Positions 15,343-27,280 of a stretch of 64,000 bases of DNA are shown in pieces (the stretch's first letter is position 1; each line of letters begins with the position of its first letter). The position numbers and the translations under genes are program-made. The notes beneath the pieces are model-generated. The model worked only from the letters and a program-made list of their open reading frames with translations. It was not told the origin of the DNA and did not search any database. Source of the DNA: Spongospora subterranea f. sp. subterranea. Its lineage: Eukaryota; Endomyxa: Phytomyxea; Phytomyxea; Plasmodiophorida. The DNA is taken from the NCBI GenBank assembly GCA_049724395.1, contig JAUGWO010000075.1, positions 34,412 through 98,411 of the forward strand. The letters are read 5' to 3'.

Positions 15343-15746
15343 CGTATATTGGGCATTTGAGGTGCTTTTCCTAACATGATATTTATGCGCCAACCAATTG
15401 CCGCATCGGAGCTTAAACCAAGGATGATCTGGCGGCAAAACACATCTCAACCGATGAACACAGAAAATTCCCCCGTGACATTGATCGTCAGTTTTTCATG
15501 TCAAAATTAACTTTGTTAAAACTTGATAGAGGTGAGGCGGTGGAGAATTGTGTTTTAGAAATTGGTTTTGGGAACATTCAGTTGAGTAACGAATTCCCGA
15601 TGAAGGATCAACAGCGAATATGGCCATAATCACCAAAACCCAGCACCGGCAGTTATCCTAATAAACGATCTGGATATTTGCAATATGGGGGATAATGGGG
15701 AAATATCTTGATGGATTCCGCCAACTGTCCCTGGTAGTGGGTCGTG
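15343..15746. promoter_or_regulatory. Divergent promoter region between GST and STPG2-like genes
   Basis: About 400 bases separate two divergent start codons, so the stretch should serve both genes. No specific motif was recognised. A minus-strand open frame that runs into the STPG2-like coding exon is a mirror of that gene and is not supported. Confidence 0.35.
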
Positions 15747-17774
15747 ATGGCGTTTACAGCACGATCACCTAGATGGGCCGGGACCGATAGGAATACAGGG
15801 ACATCAGATCGTGTTGGCCCTGGATCATATGATGCCCGACGACCGGGCCAATCTGACCACCACCGCGTTAACTTGGTCCCGTTCGGGTCTGGGGCCGTTC
15901 GCGAGACACTGCCGTTGGCAGAGGCGACGCCGGTTTCATATATCACCCCGTATTCGAATATTGACAGGTCCCCTTGTTCATGGAATGTGTTCAAGAGCTC
16001 GGCCCCTCGATTCTCATCTCAGATCGATGACGAGACCGCCGTTCGCCCATTGGGGATCAATCACACGCCATGGGCATCGCCCGACAAGAGATCCCTGGTG
16101 AAAAGGGTGACGGTTTCCACGCCCAGAATCGCCATTCCTTCCATTCCGAGAAAGACGTTTGGATATGTGATGGGCCCGGATGGCGCCCAAGTTAAAAGGG
16201 TTCCACCGCCAATGGAGATTGTCGAGCAAACCCCAGATCATCCGGTGATAAAGGCGCCGGATTTCGGTCGAGCGGCGGAGCGATTTCCGGAGACGGGAGC
16301 GACGGAACCGACGCCCGGTCCTGGTCATTATGATGTAATCGATAGTGAACGACAGGCGTATGATGGGGGGAAGATCAACCGCTTATCGGCGGCATTCTCC
16401 TTTATGGCCATGAAAGGAGGTCAACCGCCGCTTGTCAATAAGATGGGGCAATCACCAGGGCCAGGGTCGTACACCATACCGGATGGGTTTACCCGATTTA
16501 GACGAACATATCCACTGCAGTTTCAGGATTTCGGATCGAGAATCGGGTATGGTCGATTTTTACTGTTTGGATTGTTGTCGAGAGACACGAACAGGGTTTC
16601 GCGAATTGACAGAACTGAAATGCTTTAGAAAAGTTAAATGGACTTTGAAATGGTGTTTTCGATTGCTGATTGGGGAATATGAATTGGTGTAGACGGAATA
16701 GAGTTGGAGTAGTTGATGATAATCCAGGACCTGGATCATATGATATAGACCATAAACCCATCTATATACGGCTACGACCGCCCCCTGTACCATTCAATAC
16801 ACGAGCGGAACGGCAGGTCAATCATCATACAGAACCGGGTCCTGGTCCTCAGGTTTGTGCCATTACAATATATCGACACTATATCTTGTCCAGGGTTCAA
16901 CGACTCAAACCCGATTATAATGAAACTCCGTTCAACGAGAATGGCGCCAATTGGTTTTTTTGTAGAATTTGACGGCGAATGATGGCGTTGATGATTTGGG
17001 TAGATTGAATCTTCATTCCTCAGGAATATAATTTACCATCGTCGATAATTGTTCCTCGGAGACGAGCGCCGGTGCCGTTCTGTTCGTCGACGACACGGTT
17101 CACCCAGGTCAAGCGTGAGACGACCCCGCCCCCCAGACTCGATCGCCAGCGATCCCGGCGACGTGGAATCCCGCCGCGTAAGGCGACGTTCAACAGGGCA
17201 ACGGTTTCCAACAGAATTCCAGAGTCTGGTCCAGCACCCGGATCGTATGAGATTGATAAATGCACAACAGCGTTCAGAATCAAACGCTTCAAGGTTGACA
17301 GATTTCCAACAACAACACTTTCACTGTTTCGACATCGGTTTCTGCCAGATCGTTTGCTGTTTTACTGATTGATAGGTTTGGAAATAACCCGACCTGTTGT
17401 TGTGGCGATCTCCAGAACATCAAACTGTCGAATAGTTGAGCAACTAATACTGATATATTGTTTACTGTCGATCTGTTCAGGGCAAAGGATATCAGTTCGC
17501 GAGTCGTTCCATTCGAACTCCAGCACAGGTCATCCAGAGCGTCAGAAAAGAGGTCGACGGGGCGGATCATCCCTCGCCGAGCCGATCGCCGGCAACCGCT
17601 AGACCGCCAGGCAACGGCTCAGCAGTTTTCATGTCACGAACGGATCGGTTCGATTCCGATGCGAATACCTACCGAATGCCTGGCCCGGGCCAGTACGAGG
17701 TTCGATCATCCATGATTCGACCGACGTTCAACGTGACGATCGACCCGAATTTCGACCCTATCTTGTCCAGATAG
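15747..17774 (+). CDS. Sperm-tail PG-rich repeat protein, STPG2/SHIPPO-like axonemal protein
   Basis: The ATG at 15747 opens MAFTARSPRWAG and is followed by VGPGSYD, the first sperm-tail PG-rich repeat. Further repeats are TPGPGHYDV (about 16315), SPGPGSYTIP (about 16454), NPGPGSYDID (about 16724), APGSYEID (about 17236) and MPGPGQYEV (about 17678). The stretch FKSSAPRFSS near 15990 resembles the SAPRF elements of STPG2. The last exon ends TIDPNFDPILSR before TAG at 17772-17774. Introns separate the repeats after about 16515, so the repeats lie on separate exons. Such proteins are low-complexity components bound to axonemal microtubules in sperm tails and motile cilia. With the HYDIN gene in the same window it supports a flagellated organism. 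The assignment to STPG2 rather than another SHIPPO protein is an inference. Confidence 0.8.
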
Positions 17775-18059
17775 GAGGTTTCTCGCCGATTACACCCTCC
17801 ATTCAAGTCGTTAAATCATGACGTGGCAAATTAATACAGCGATATGCTGTTAAGTTATAACAGACCCTGTCTGAGTTATAGAGAAGAGGATTGAAATGTT
17901 CCAAACATTAATATTCCGATTGTGGTTTTTTGGAATGGTTAATGAACAATTAATTTAACCTCAAATGTCAATGTGGTTAAGGAGCCCTGTTCCTCTTCCA
18001 TCCTCATCACTTTTCTCGTTAATCCATCCAGTGTTGTAAAGGAGTCAACGACCTGAAGG
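17775..18059. other. Intergenic, AT-rich
   Basis: This is the 3' flank of the STPG2-like gene. It is AT-rich and holds no coding signal that I can support. Confidence 0.35.
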
Positions 18060-18061
18060 AG

Positions 18062-18640
18062 TCAGAGTTGCTGACAAATGCTAAACAAACCGGGTTTTTT
18101 AAGCTCTGTACACCCCCGATTATAACCGGCATTGACATTGTTTTGATTTTCTAGCTTGTATAACGGCTGGGAGTTGATTTGAATTACAACATAAATTTTC
18201 ACTGGATGATCCAGGTATTTGAATCCGAACACGTTCTTTGGCCCTTGCACAGGCATCTAAAGCAACTACATTCATCATACTGCACTCTTCATACATCATC
18301 AGACTGCATTGACGAAGATCTCTGCCCGGTTCAGTCAAAGGCTATAGATAGCATTTGATATCGAAATCAGTATTCCCTGGCCGTAGTTGATGGACTTTCA
18401 AAACGTAATGGCATTTGTTGGTGCCAGGTTTGGACATGCCATATTGGTTGGAGCGCAGCAAATGACCTTCCATTCCATGCCTTGTACATGTATCCTTCAA
18501 AATTCGTTGAAAATACGTTTTTCCACTTCCAAGTTTTCCTTCAATGTGAAGAATTAGCGGAATTCCTGAATTGGAGATAATCAAGCGCAATATGAACTCC
18601 ATTTCTATCATTTGCGGTTGTGATGCCACGCAATGGTTTT
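18062..18640 (-). mobile_element. Fossil fragment of a PIF1-like helicase from a mobile element
   Basis: A minus-strand frame at 18342-18629 reads MEFILRLIISNSGIPLIL then HIEGKLGSGKTYFQR, a Walker A loop in the setting typical of PIF1-family helicases carried by Helitron-like elements. A related stretch occurs in the decayed element near 42.1-42.2 kb (IIFHIEGHAGSGK), so both come from one family. Only a small part of the helicase remains and no element ends are visible. It lies in the gap between the STPG2-like and ABHD17-like genes and has no sign of being a functional gene. Confidence 0.55.
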
Positions 18641-18907
18641 GTGAGGCAAGGAAAACAGTCCAAACTCAACCAAAGAGCGAGCTGATGATTTTTCACGTCA
18701 ATTGCATTAGGGAATTAGGCCAGTGAAATAGGCCAGTTTTGTCAGTGAAATCACAGCTCATACACCAGATATTGATTGAATTGAGTGCCCCCCCCCTTGG
18801 GCGATAAAACTGCGGCCAGTGAATCAGGCCAGTCCCTACACACGTGCTGTGCTGTAGTTCCGATTATCGTTACAACAGACTGCACATTAAACACCGCTTC
18901 AATTGGT

Positions 18908-18926
18908 CTCTTCTTCTCCCTCTCTT

Positions 18927-18980
<54 letters not shown>

Positions 18981-18986
18981 GTCTTC
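18908..18986. repeat. CT/TC microsatellite
   Basis: Nearly pure CT dinucleotides with a few interrupting TT and CC steps form a polypyrimidine tract on the plus strand of about 75 bases. The long open frames reported across it, rich in serine and leucine or in arginine and glutamate, are artefacts of the repeat. It lies upstream of the ABHD17-like gene and might act as a pyrimidine-rich promoter element, but that is inference. Confidence 0.9.
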
Positions 18987-19221
18987 ATAACTCATGTTCA
19001 TGCGATCGGTCCTCTCTCTGAGCTGAATCCTCTGTTGGATTATACATCGCATATCACCCTGCCTGACCTTCTTTTGAGCTCGCTCATTGACCTGCCCGGT
19101 TTGGTTCGCTGCTTGACCTGCCTTTTTGGGGTCGTGGGCCCATATTTCTATGTGCGGGATTCTTTGGTACAGCTAATTGTGGCATTAATCGTTTTAAGTT
19201 TATCAACGCACAGTGTTTCAG

Positions 19222-21259
19222 TTGCTTCGGATTTCTAACCTGTTTGGGATGTCGCGACAAGGTTTGTCGGATCTTGCTATTCTTCCCCCCCGAGCGAGGA
19301 TACTGGTTCGATATCAATGAGCAAATATTCTATCTGATTGGTCCTGATGGAAAATTGGCCTCGCCTATGCACGATAGAGAGCGCCTAATTTTACATCATC
19401 TCCCAGTATCAGGTACCAAGCGGACGATTGCTACATTCATTATACGGTGTAGTCAGCCTAGGTCAGCGTCTTTCATTACTTTCCTTGCTTTTCCTGGCCT
19501 ACCACTATTCCTGTTCTTCTTCGAACATGATCAGTATGTTTCTGTTTCTTAACCTTCTTCGAAATAATCTGGCGATCGTGCTATTTTAATTTTTCGAATG
19601 ATCACTGCTTCTCAGTTTTGTTTTATTGGTGCAGATTCACAATCGTATATTCTCATGGCAATGCGGTATGTATGTTAGATTTCATGTAGTTTTCATGCAG
19701 TTGTTGGTTATTTTCTCAGAAACTTCTGGTTGCAATTGCATTAACATATCTATATGTATTTTGTAACATTATAAGCTCCGACTAGATTTGCTGATTCGAA
19801 GATCTGAAAGTGCTCGATTGGATTCGGTTACGAAGTTTTGCGGTTAAGGCAGTTTTCCAGTCCTCAACACCTTCATCGATATGAACGCGAAATATTTTTT
19901 GTCACTGTTGATTATTCAAAGTCGTCGTTGTTCTGACTAGCAAAAGGATTATTTGATTCGTCAACTATTCAATGCGGCAATTTCACAGACCTTTGTTCTG
20001 CGAGGGCAGCAGTTTTACTGAGTAGCTAGCAGCTGTAGCTCACAAAGCTGTTGCATCTTTCAGAAATGATTTGTCTTTTGTCGTTCTCTGTGGTTAATAT
20101 GGTGGTTGATAGACTGACATCGGATACATGCGTGACCATCTTGTGGATTTATCGCGCCGGCTCAACGTCAGCGTATTCGCTTATGATTACACTGGGTACT
20201 TTGTCCTTTAAAATCTATATCCGATAAATAACCAATATTTTAGTTATGGACACAGCACGAACCTTCCTAGTGTTGCAGCGCTATATAGTGACATCGAAGC
20301 CAGCGTCCGATATGTCACGGAAGAGTTATCGGTTAAAATGTCATCCATTGTCTTGTACGGCCAATCGTTAGGTATTTTAATCATGGCGCAACGTTGTTTT
20401 TTTGTGGAAATGCATGATGTCGCAACTTTTTTGCAAATTTTTGGTTGCAATTCACTGCCTAACGCCAATGTTTGCATCGGGCGTTAAACGGCTCCACTAT
20501 TCTCAGGCGAATTTTTAGGTACGGCGCCAACTGTATATCTGGCGTCAAAAGAGTTGGGAATAGCCGGTGTCATCTTGCACTCACCTCTCATGTCTGCCCT
20601 TCGAGTGATGCATCCGGTCAAGAAAACGCATTGGTTTGACATCCTCAAGTAAGTTCAAAGTCATGAATGTTTTTGAAACCTGCCTTAGTGCATTTGCCTT
20701 CCAAAATCTACCTCAGTTCATTCTTCTCCACAATTGTAAAAAATAACGTCTGTATAGCAACGTTGACATCATTTGTGACGTGTCGTCTCCAATTCTAATT
20801 ATTCACGGAAAGGAGGATCATGAAGTCCCCTTGCACCACGGAACGGTAAGCCTAATCTTTAGCTTCTTCCCAACCGATAAAGATTGTAATTTCGTAACTG
20901 TTGGGTTGCAGATGCTATTCGAGAAATCGCAGAAAAAATATCAGCCGTAACACACCCTATATTATATCGTTGGCATGACTATCCATTATATAATTAGGTG
21001 GTATGTTGAAGGTGGAGGTCATAATAACATTGAAATCGGTAAAGAAAATGTGCATGAATATTTACCATATTACATATCATTTTCACATTATTTGGTTCTT
21101 GTTTGATCCGCCTGTTTGTCAATGTTTTACACAAAACTAAAAATTGATGGTCCAATGTATCCAGAACAGCGCGTCATGTATCTCGACAAAATCAAGGAGT
21201 TTCTGGCGTTCTTGGAGATGAATCATTCCACGAATGAAAGAAGCGTAATTCTGTCGTGA
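19222..21259 (+). CDS. ABHD17-like alpha/beta hydrolase, probable protein depalmitoylase
   Basis: ABHD17 proteins are palmitoylated membrane-associated serine hydrolases that remove palmitate from proteins such as N-Ras and PSD-95. The first clear exon follows an acceptor at about 19221 and reads [20 protein letters not shown] then [11 protein letters not shown]: a cysteine cluster followed by the FxPP segment, as in ABHD17. Later exons give [10 protein letters not shown] (about 19632), [11 protein letters not shown] joined to [19 protein letters not shown], the nucleophile elbow LYGQSLG (intron inside the motif, about 20370-20520), HGKEDHEVP with the catalytic aspartate (about 20805) and [11 protein letters not shown] with the catalytic histidine (about 21008). 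The protein ends [12 protein letters not shown] and further to TGA at 21257-21259. The triad is complete. The initiating ATG is in an upstream short exon I could not place. Confidence 0.85.
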
Positions 21260-21528
21260 CGGGACAGCTATGTTTAAGCGTGCAAAATAATCAAAATGGT
21301 TTCTTAAACTGTTAACTCGGAATTAACATCAGATCACAATACAATATTCCGTTTATGGCGGAGATTGGCGACGATGCCGCCAATACTGATCTTCGAGACT
21401 GGCCATTAGCGAGTTCGTCACTTTGAATCGCGCTGCGCGTTTCAACACCTAACATGTGATCCGTATCAGAAAAATTGAGACAAAACCAGAATGAAAATGC
21501 TCGTAATCCATTGACACAAAAAATAGCC

Positions 21529-23915
21529 CTAATGGTTCGTTAACGGGGTGAAATGAACCTGATTGATATCGCCGCAAAGCAATGTCGACGGCCGGTGTTT
21601 CACATCCTGGACAATTGACTCGAAACGCATACTGAGAAGACGCTTCTCAGCCTGCCCCAGGATGCCCAGGGCTACACGCATCACCTGTTTCCACCCACTC
21701 AGCAGAAATAAATCCCAAATTCGTCCAACTGTAAGGCAGTTTAGTTCACAAAAGGTGATGAAAACTTCGGTACACTGTAACAGCTTCAAAAACCAGAATA
21801 AAAACTCGATAGTCACGAAAAAGAACTGTCACTCGAAGGTGACATATACGGAAAAACAATACCTACCAGATTGGCTTCGGAGAACTTAACATGTTGCAAT
21901 GATAAAAAGTAGATTGCAAGTTTTTGTAATTCAAAAGAGGAAAGCCTTGACGTCACTGACATCAAAAGGCGTGCGGAAAACGCGTTAAAATCCTCCTACA
22001 CAGGAGATCACATACCCCAACATTTTGGTTTGGGCCGCAACTCCAACAAAGCAGAACTGAGCACAACCAACTGGATAATCAACAACAACGGATAACGATG
22101 AACAGGAAAATGTACAAGTTTCGAAAATCAGCATTACCATCGGTAATATCGAAGGTGTAGGTGAACAGCGAAATGAACCATTCCGACGCATATAGTTCAC
22201 CTTCCACGGATTCAGTTGTGAAATGCTTATGAAGATCCTGCGATGTTGCAGAAGTCTTAAAGGAGATTATGCATGATGACAATTCGAGGTGTACCGGTAA
22301 ATACATGGCAATCATCTGCTCAAGCTGATAGAGACAGAGGCGCAGGTGCGGTAAGCCAGGAGCAAAGACCCATCTGATAAATGCGAATATAAGAATGGAA
22401 GTATAACGCAAAGTGCCAAATAAAAAGTAAGTATAAATTGCCGACACCCTAAAACAATTATGCATAGGCCGATATCCTGTGTGTCTGCGAAAAAGCAATC
22501 AAGTAGTTACCGATACTGATAATCGTGCAAGATGATATCCATAAAAGCGAAAGACATCGTCTCCATTGTCTGCGTAAGCAGATACCCAGCAATATAGTTC
22601 ATACCCTGGCAATATCCAACCTTGAATTATACATTTTTTAACTGATTGGTTGAAGATGATGTGAAGCGAAACAACCAACATTGGGATCGATGATGGCACA
22701 GCAAGATAGGACACGACGAAGTGCCTCAGCGCCAGAACCGGTGCGAAACAGATCAGCTTCTGGCAAAGTTCTGAACGATGTTAACGCCTTGGGTTCGATT
22801 AGCGAAGAACCCGATTACCGTGAAATATCGCGACGAATTCGGGCCACGGTATCGTCAACATCAAATGGGTCTTCATCATCGTTCATTAATTGCTAACACA
22901 TTGAAAATTAATAAAACCAGATGAGGTTTGTAAAAATCTTTAAAACTGATGCTGTTCCAATAAGGAAAAGCCGTTACAAATATCGCACCAGGGAGGGAAC
23001 GGCAAGAAATAAAACCAACCATGACACCGGATCTGTTATAAAACACTGGTACACAAATGACATATTTGCCAACTTACACAGTACAGATGCGACGATTGAG
23101 CCAGGCGTTCGTTTGCATCTAAGAGGGTGATCCTATAAACAATGTTGAGAATTGAACGAAACAACAGGATGGACAAAATAAATGCATTTTTTGAAACAAG
23201 CAGACTCGTAGGAACTCGCTCATCAATCAACACACCCATTAGACAATGAAACCCAATCTGCCTCAAGGAAATTTGCGAAAAATTCAGCTTTGATTATAAA
23301 AATACATATGTTGAAAAAAATGCCCCCTCGCAACGCAGCTTGAGCTTACCAGTACCGGAAGCGGGAGAGCCCATTTAAATCACCTCTCCAAACAGCTGCC
23401 TTGATGTAGGGTTTATAATGGATTGCGCTACGCCAGACTTCGTTCCACCGGCGACATACCGCCCGCAGTGACAAACATGTCGAAACGTGAAGATAAGGCA
23501 AGACCATGAGCAATAGATCATAATCAAGTCCAAGCAATAAAGGGTCCCTAAGATCATTGCCTAGTCGCAATAAATATTAGCATATCACATCATAATGTAA
23601 GCGATGGGGAAACCGATTTCATAGAACATAAAAAATTGGGCATAAAATTCATAAAAATGATGCTATCGAAAGCAGCTGACATTGTATGGCACCGTTCAAG
23701 AGTGGTAGTTTGATAGGTCCACGCTGCCGATGGTCCACATATGACGTTGTCGATAAACTGGGTGAGCGACGTACAGGGCGCTTTCTCCGCTCTTCCTCGC
23801 GACGCCACTGATAATACTGGTCGGCAACCAGGGCGGCACCACCGGCTGCCAGCGCGACCGTACCCAGCGCTGCTAAGACAAAACCGGCAGAGCGATCCAC
23901 CCCATCACCCGACAT
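21529..23915 (-). CDS. TBC-domain Rab GTPase-activating protein with N-terminal membrane segment and F-box
   Basis: The ATG at 23915 opens MSGDGVDRSAGF followed by a hydrophobic helix (LAALGTVALAAGGAALVA) and a basic stretch. The intron at 23561-23680 joins in frame to exon 23350-23560, which carries an F-box (PLLLGLDYDLLLMVLPYLHV, RAVCRRWNEVWRSA). Further minus-strand exons encode a TBC domain: ARIRRDISR with the arginine finger (near 22835), GYCQGMNYIAGYLLTQTMET with the catalytic glutamine (near 22600), LRLCLYQLEQMIAMYLP, ASEWFISLFTYTF (near 22190) and VGRIWDLFLLSGWKQ (near 21720). TBC proteins switch off Rab GTPases on membranes; an F-box would link to SKP1-cullin ubiquitin ligases. The join between exon 1 and exon 2 (T plus GC gives TGC) and the start of the next exon (TG plus G gives TGG) keep the frame. 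The central exons between F-box and TBC are the least certain, so two adjacent genes remain possible. Confidence 0.68.
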
Positions 23916-24432
23916 TGGACAAATGAACGCAAAGTGCGGGAAGGGGTACCGTACTGTAGTCTGTACCTCAAAGGGAGGGAGGGAGGAAGGGCAACTTATA
24001 ATTACAGTACCGATTATACAAGAGACTACAGTACCAATATCGCATACAGTACACATCACTCAACACGACTACAGTCTACAGTCTACAGTCTACGCAATAC
24101 CGTAACCGCCACATCATCCAGTCAACGGCTGGAGCAAACGAGTTATGCCGTCACCAACTGCATTTGTGAGTTGGTGGAGCCCGGCAGGAACGATCGTCGT
24201 TGACAGGTGAGAGAAAAACCGAACGTTTTCTTGGTTTTCAACGCTGCATGCAACGTCGGTCCAACGTTGTGTAATCAGTGATAAACCATGCAGATATAAC
24301 CTGTGGTTTTACAAATGAATGCACTCTGCTGGTGTTTAATTATTTCACGTATTAATTTCAACAGCACTGTCACACGATGGTTGCAGAAGGGCGTCGAACG
24401 CTCAATGCCTTTCATGTTTCTGACAATGGTGC
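23916..24432. other. Intergenic region with a short tandem repeat
   Basis: The stretch is the presumed promoter of the TBC gene and 3' flank of the gene encoding the small His/Cys-rich protein. A 7-base unit (ctacagt) is repeated three to four times near 24067-24095, next to a run of related tacagtac words from about 24000. No gene is supported. Confidence 0.4.
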
Positions 24433-24750
24433 TTACACTTTGTGCGGGCAGTGGTGTAAGCACTTGTGTCTGTCCTCCTCCTTATGATCATCATGGCCTT
24501 TTCCACCATATTTCTCTCCATAGCCTTTACCGCCATGATGGTCACCGCCATGATGGTCGCGGTGATGGCTACAGCTGTGACGACACTTTTCCAGACATTT
24601 CATGCAATGCTTGTTCATGTGGCCTTCGTGTTCCTTCTTTTCATATTCATGTGAGGCGACTGGAGTCTTGCCACCTTCACCATTGTCCGCATCGACCACG
24701 GTGAGAACAACTATTACAAGTACGAGACCAAAGAACACAACGCGCGACAT
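24433..24750 (-). CDS. Small secreted His- and Cys-rich protein
   Basis: A single exon of 105 codons starts at the ATG at 24750. It opens with a clear signal peptide (MSRVVFFGLVLVIVVLTVVDA), then an acidic stretch and a cysteine/histidine cluster HCMKCLEKCRHSCSHH, then repeated HHGGDHHGGKGYGEKYGGKG, and ends CLHHCPHKV before TAA. The composition suggests a secreted or lumenal metal-binding (zinc, copper or nickel) peptide. I do not recognise a family. The presence of a signal peptide at the only sensible ATG and the concentrated Cys/His pattern argue for a real gene. A low-complexity artefact cannot be fully excluded. Confidence 0.6.
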   Translation of the reverse strand: MSRVVFFGLVLVIVVLTVVDADNGEGGKTPVASHEYEKKEHEGHMNKHCMKCLEKCRHSCSHHRDHHGGDHHGGKGYGEKYGGKGHDDHKEEDRHKCLHHCPHKV

Positions 24751-24993
24751 GATACAATATGTTTTGAAAGGTATTGATGCGACGCCGAGTTCGGATTTCG
24801 GAAGTTCACTTCCGATCCGATCGGTTGGCAACTTAACACCGACCGACTCGGAGTCAATCCAATCCTGGTCAAAATTTTTGCTCCGAGGCGTTATGACAGC
24901 AAAGTTTACTGAAAAGGCGCGAAGAATACAAGTTTGAGATGATGAAATTTATACAAAATAAAGATATGATAATTGTTTGCTTAACGACGCTTT

Positions 24994-26114
24994 CTAACGG
25001 CGATACGCTTTACGGACCGCAAACGGAGTGACAGAAATGTCGAGATCGACTGAATGGCCGCGAGTTGCTACCAGAACAGCGCTACGAACGTACGCCCCTT
25101 TTGCCCCTGAAGGCTTCGCTTCCTGAACAGCATCGACGAATTTACTAGAATCACGTTTAGCCATTAACCGAATGATGTCCGAAGAAACACGATGACATGG
25201 TGCAAACTAAGGAAAAACAACATTGACAAGTACTTTCTTCACGATAACACAAACCAATTGTGAATACGTCAACAAATATATATAATGAAAAGATATGATA
25301 TGGAAAAAGGAATGGCGCGAAGCACCGTATGACCGACTTGATATTTTCCTGGATCTGTTCCAAAGTAAAACTACATTTGGCGAGAGGTCCATGCACGATT
25401 CCCTGTTTCTCGGCACGAAATTCGACCTGACCTTGTTTTGCGCTGCGGACGGCCTCGCCAACGTTGCTGCAGATCGTCCCCACTTTGACGTTGGGCATGA
25501 GACCACGTGGACCAAGAATACGGGCAACTTTTCCAACTACCTGCAGGGAACGGTCAGTAAATACATGATAGCCCGCAGAACAACCATTTCTGCATTTAAT
25601 CACCACAGGGCTGTAGAAAATGGGCAAATCGAATAATATGAAATATTCAAAACGTAGAAGCAACGAAAAGCGAAAACACGCAACTTACCCCAAGCATTTC
25701 TGGGGTGCAGATACATTTATCGAATGATATGGCGCCTTCGGTAATTCTGGCAACCAAATCATCATCACCAACGAAGTCGGCGCCAGCTGACTTGGCGTCT
25801 TCTGCAGCAGGGCCTCGTGCGAACACAGCAACTGCAACTTTTTTACCAAGCCCATTTGGCAGAACAACTGACCCTCTGACGCTCTGGTTTGGTTTACGAG
25901 GATCAACGTTGAGCCTAATGGCGATATTGATTGTCTCATCGTGACAGGATACATTCATAAGCTTGACCTGTTTTACAGTGTAAAATAACCAGGAGTTGAT
26001 GGGATAACACAATAATGTGACCTGTTTGGCCGCCTCATGTAACGATAAACCACTACTAAACAATCGTCGTGACGATGGCGCTCCTAGCTGTCTCAATACT
26101 GGCTGCATTGTCAT
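24994..26114 (-). CDS. Mitochondrial ribosomal protein uL1 (bacterial L1 type)
   Basis: The ATG at 26114 opens MTMQPVLRQLGAPSSRRLFS, a basic serine-rich presequence typical of mitochondrial import. The conserved N-terminal part reads VDPRKPNQSVRGSVVLPNGL then GKKVAVAVFARG, and the second domain reads VVGKVARILGPRGLMPNVKV then GTICSNVGEAV and QVEFRAEKQGIVHGPLAK, all diagnostic of L1. The last exon reads KPSGAKGAYVRSAVLVATRG and ends RKAYRR before TAG at 24994-24996. At least three short introns are present, with acceptors visible before VKLMNVS and VVGKVARI. L1 binds 23S rRNA and forms the L1 stalk that moves the exit-site tRNA. The C-terminal tail is longer than in E. coli. Confidence 0.9.
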
Positions 26115-26488
26115 TTGACACTGTGCTTTCGACAAAAGGGGTCACGGCACTCTCTCCTCACCTGTTGCGTTATCAGCGTATGTTCACTGGAGTGAACTCA
26201 ATTCAGACTCAAAATGCCAGAGATCGTGCTCAATACGACACGAAAGATTGGCAGTTTTTTTTTCGCAGTCACTGGAACACGTTTCCACATTTACAATAAC
26301 GTCCATTTTCTAAGCACAAAAATTTGATCTTTCAGTTGCACTGAAACTCGGTTTGATTGTAGCGGCACAGCGCAAAGAGGAAAAAATGGGATCTCACCAG
26401 ACTTGACCGTGGTGGACCCCGGAACCTGTTCGCGGATCTATTAGACATTGTATGACACTAACTCATTTTGAAACAGTTTATTGGAGAT
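26115..26488. other. Gap between the uL1 gene and an unidentified upstream stretch
   Basis: No gene is confirmed. On the plus strand two short open pieces (about 26209-26300 and 26335-26410, the second reading LGLIVAAQRKEEKMGSH) could be exons of a tiny divergent gene, but I found no family match and leave them uncalled. Confidence 0.25.
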
Positions 26489-27280
26489 CTATGTTGATGG
26501 CGGCCGCGATGCCTCGGTTAAACTCATGTTGCGCTTGCATGCATGATGCGGGCCAATAATTTTTGACGACACTGATCCAAGTCGATGTAACTGACAGAAA
26601 ACGCCAATAATACAATTGCTAGAAAAAGGATTCCCGCCTGATCTAGATCCCTTTACAGTGGCGATCAAGACGCTTCGTCCCGAACAATTCATGTAAAGAA
26701 TGCGAAATGCGTTAAATTTCAAGAGACCGCCGCCTGCACTGATGTCCTCGATAATGTTGGAGTCGGACTGGATTGGTTCTCCAAACTGCCTCTGCAAGGA
26801 AGTAGCTCCAATCTTGATCCTCTTCGTACGAAGCGAATATACGGTCCTTTGTGTGTCACCCAAATCCGTCGAGCTGTCAGGGCAGATGTTACATGTATGG
26901 AGGTCAAGCAACAACAATCCGCATAAAAAACGCCTGCGGAACCAGGACGATGAAAAAGACGATAAACGTATTTCATTTATTGGACGCACGAAATATTCTA
27001 TGGGTTGACAATATCTTTACGCAGCGTCGGCAATATCCATCATCAAGGGAGAGCGCGACTACATGGACAAATCTCAATCAATTTTTCATGGCAATGGCGC
27101 CGAGTCCACATTACGCAGTTGGTTCTCAAGTATTTCGATTCAATATCAGTGGAGTGTCGGACACAACAGTTTAGACCCAACGACTGTGCCATCTGCTTAC
27201 CATTTTCCATAGTTAAGAGCATTTAGAATTTACCAATTACACCTGTCACTTTCTTCAGTGGTCGCTCTTGTGGCTCGCAT
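26489..27280 (-). CDS. Possible unidentified multi-exon gene
   Basis: Minus-strand open frames cover 26489-26989, with readable pieces such as RRIWVTHKGPYIRFVRRG in one frame and LGDTQRTVYSLRTKRIK in another. A start-like exon at 27280 (MRATRATTEESD) is followed by a GT donor. I cannot assign a family or settle the exon order. The pieces might equally be noncoding. The stretch lies between the uL1 and SLC25 genes, both on the same strand. Confidence 0.2.

Noticed and set aside
15653-15994. Minus-strand open frame over the STPG2-like start
   Set aside because: The plus strand has PG-rich repeats in this place, and the minus frame is a shadow.
18870-19052. Open frames across the CT tract on both strands
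   Set aside because: They consist of Ser/Leu or Arg/Glu repeats dictated by the microsatellite and have no other support.
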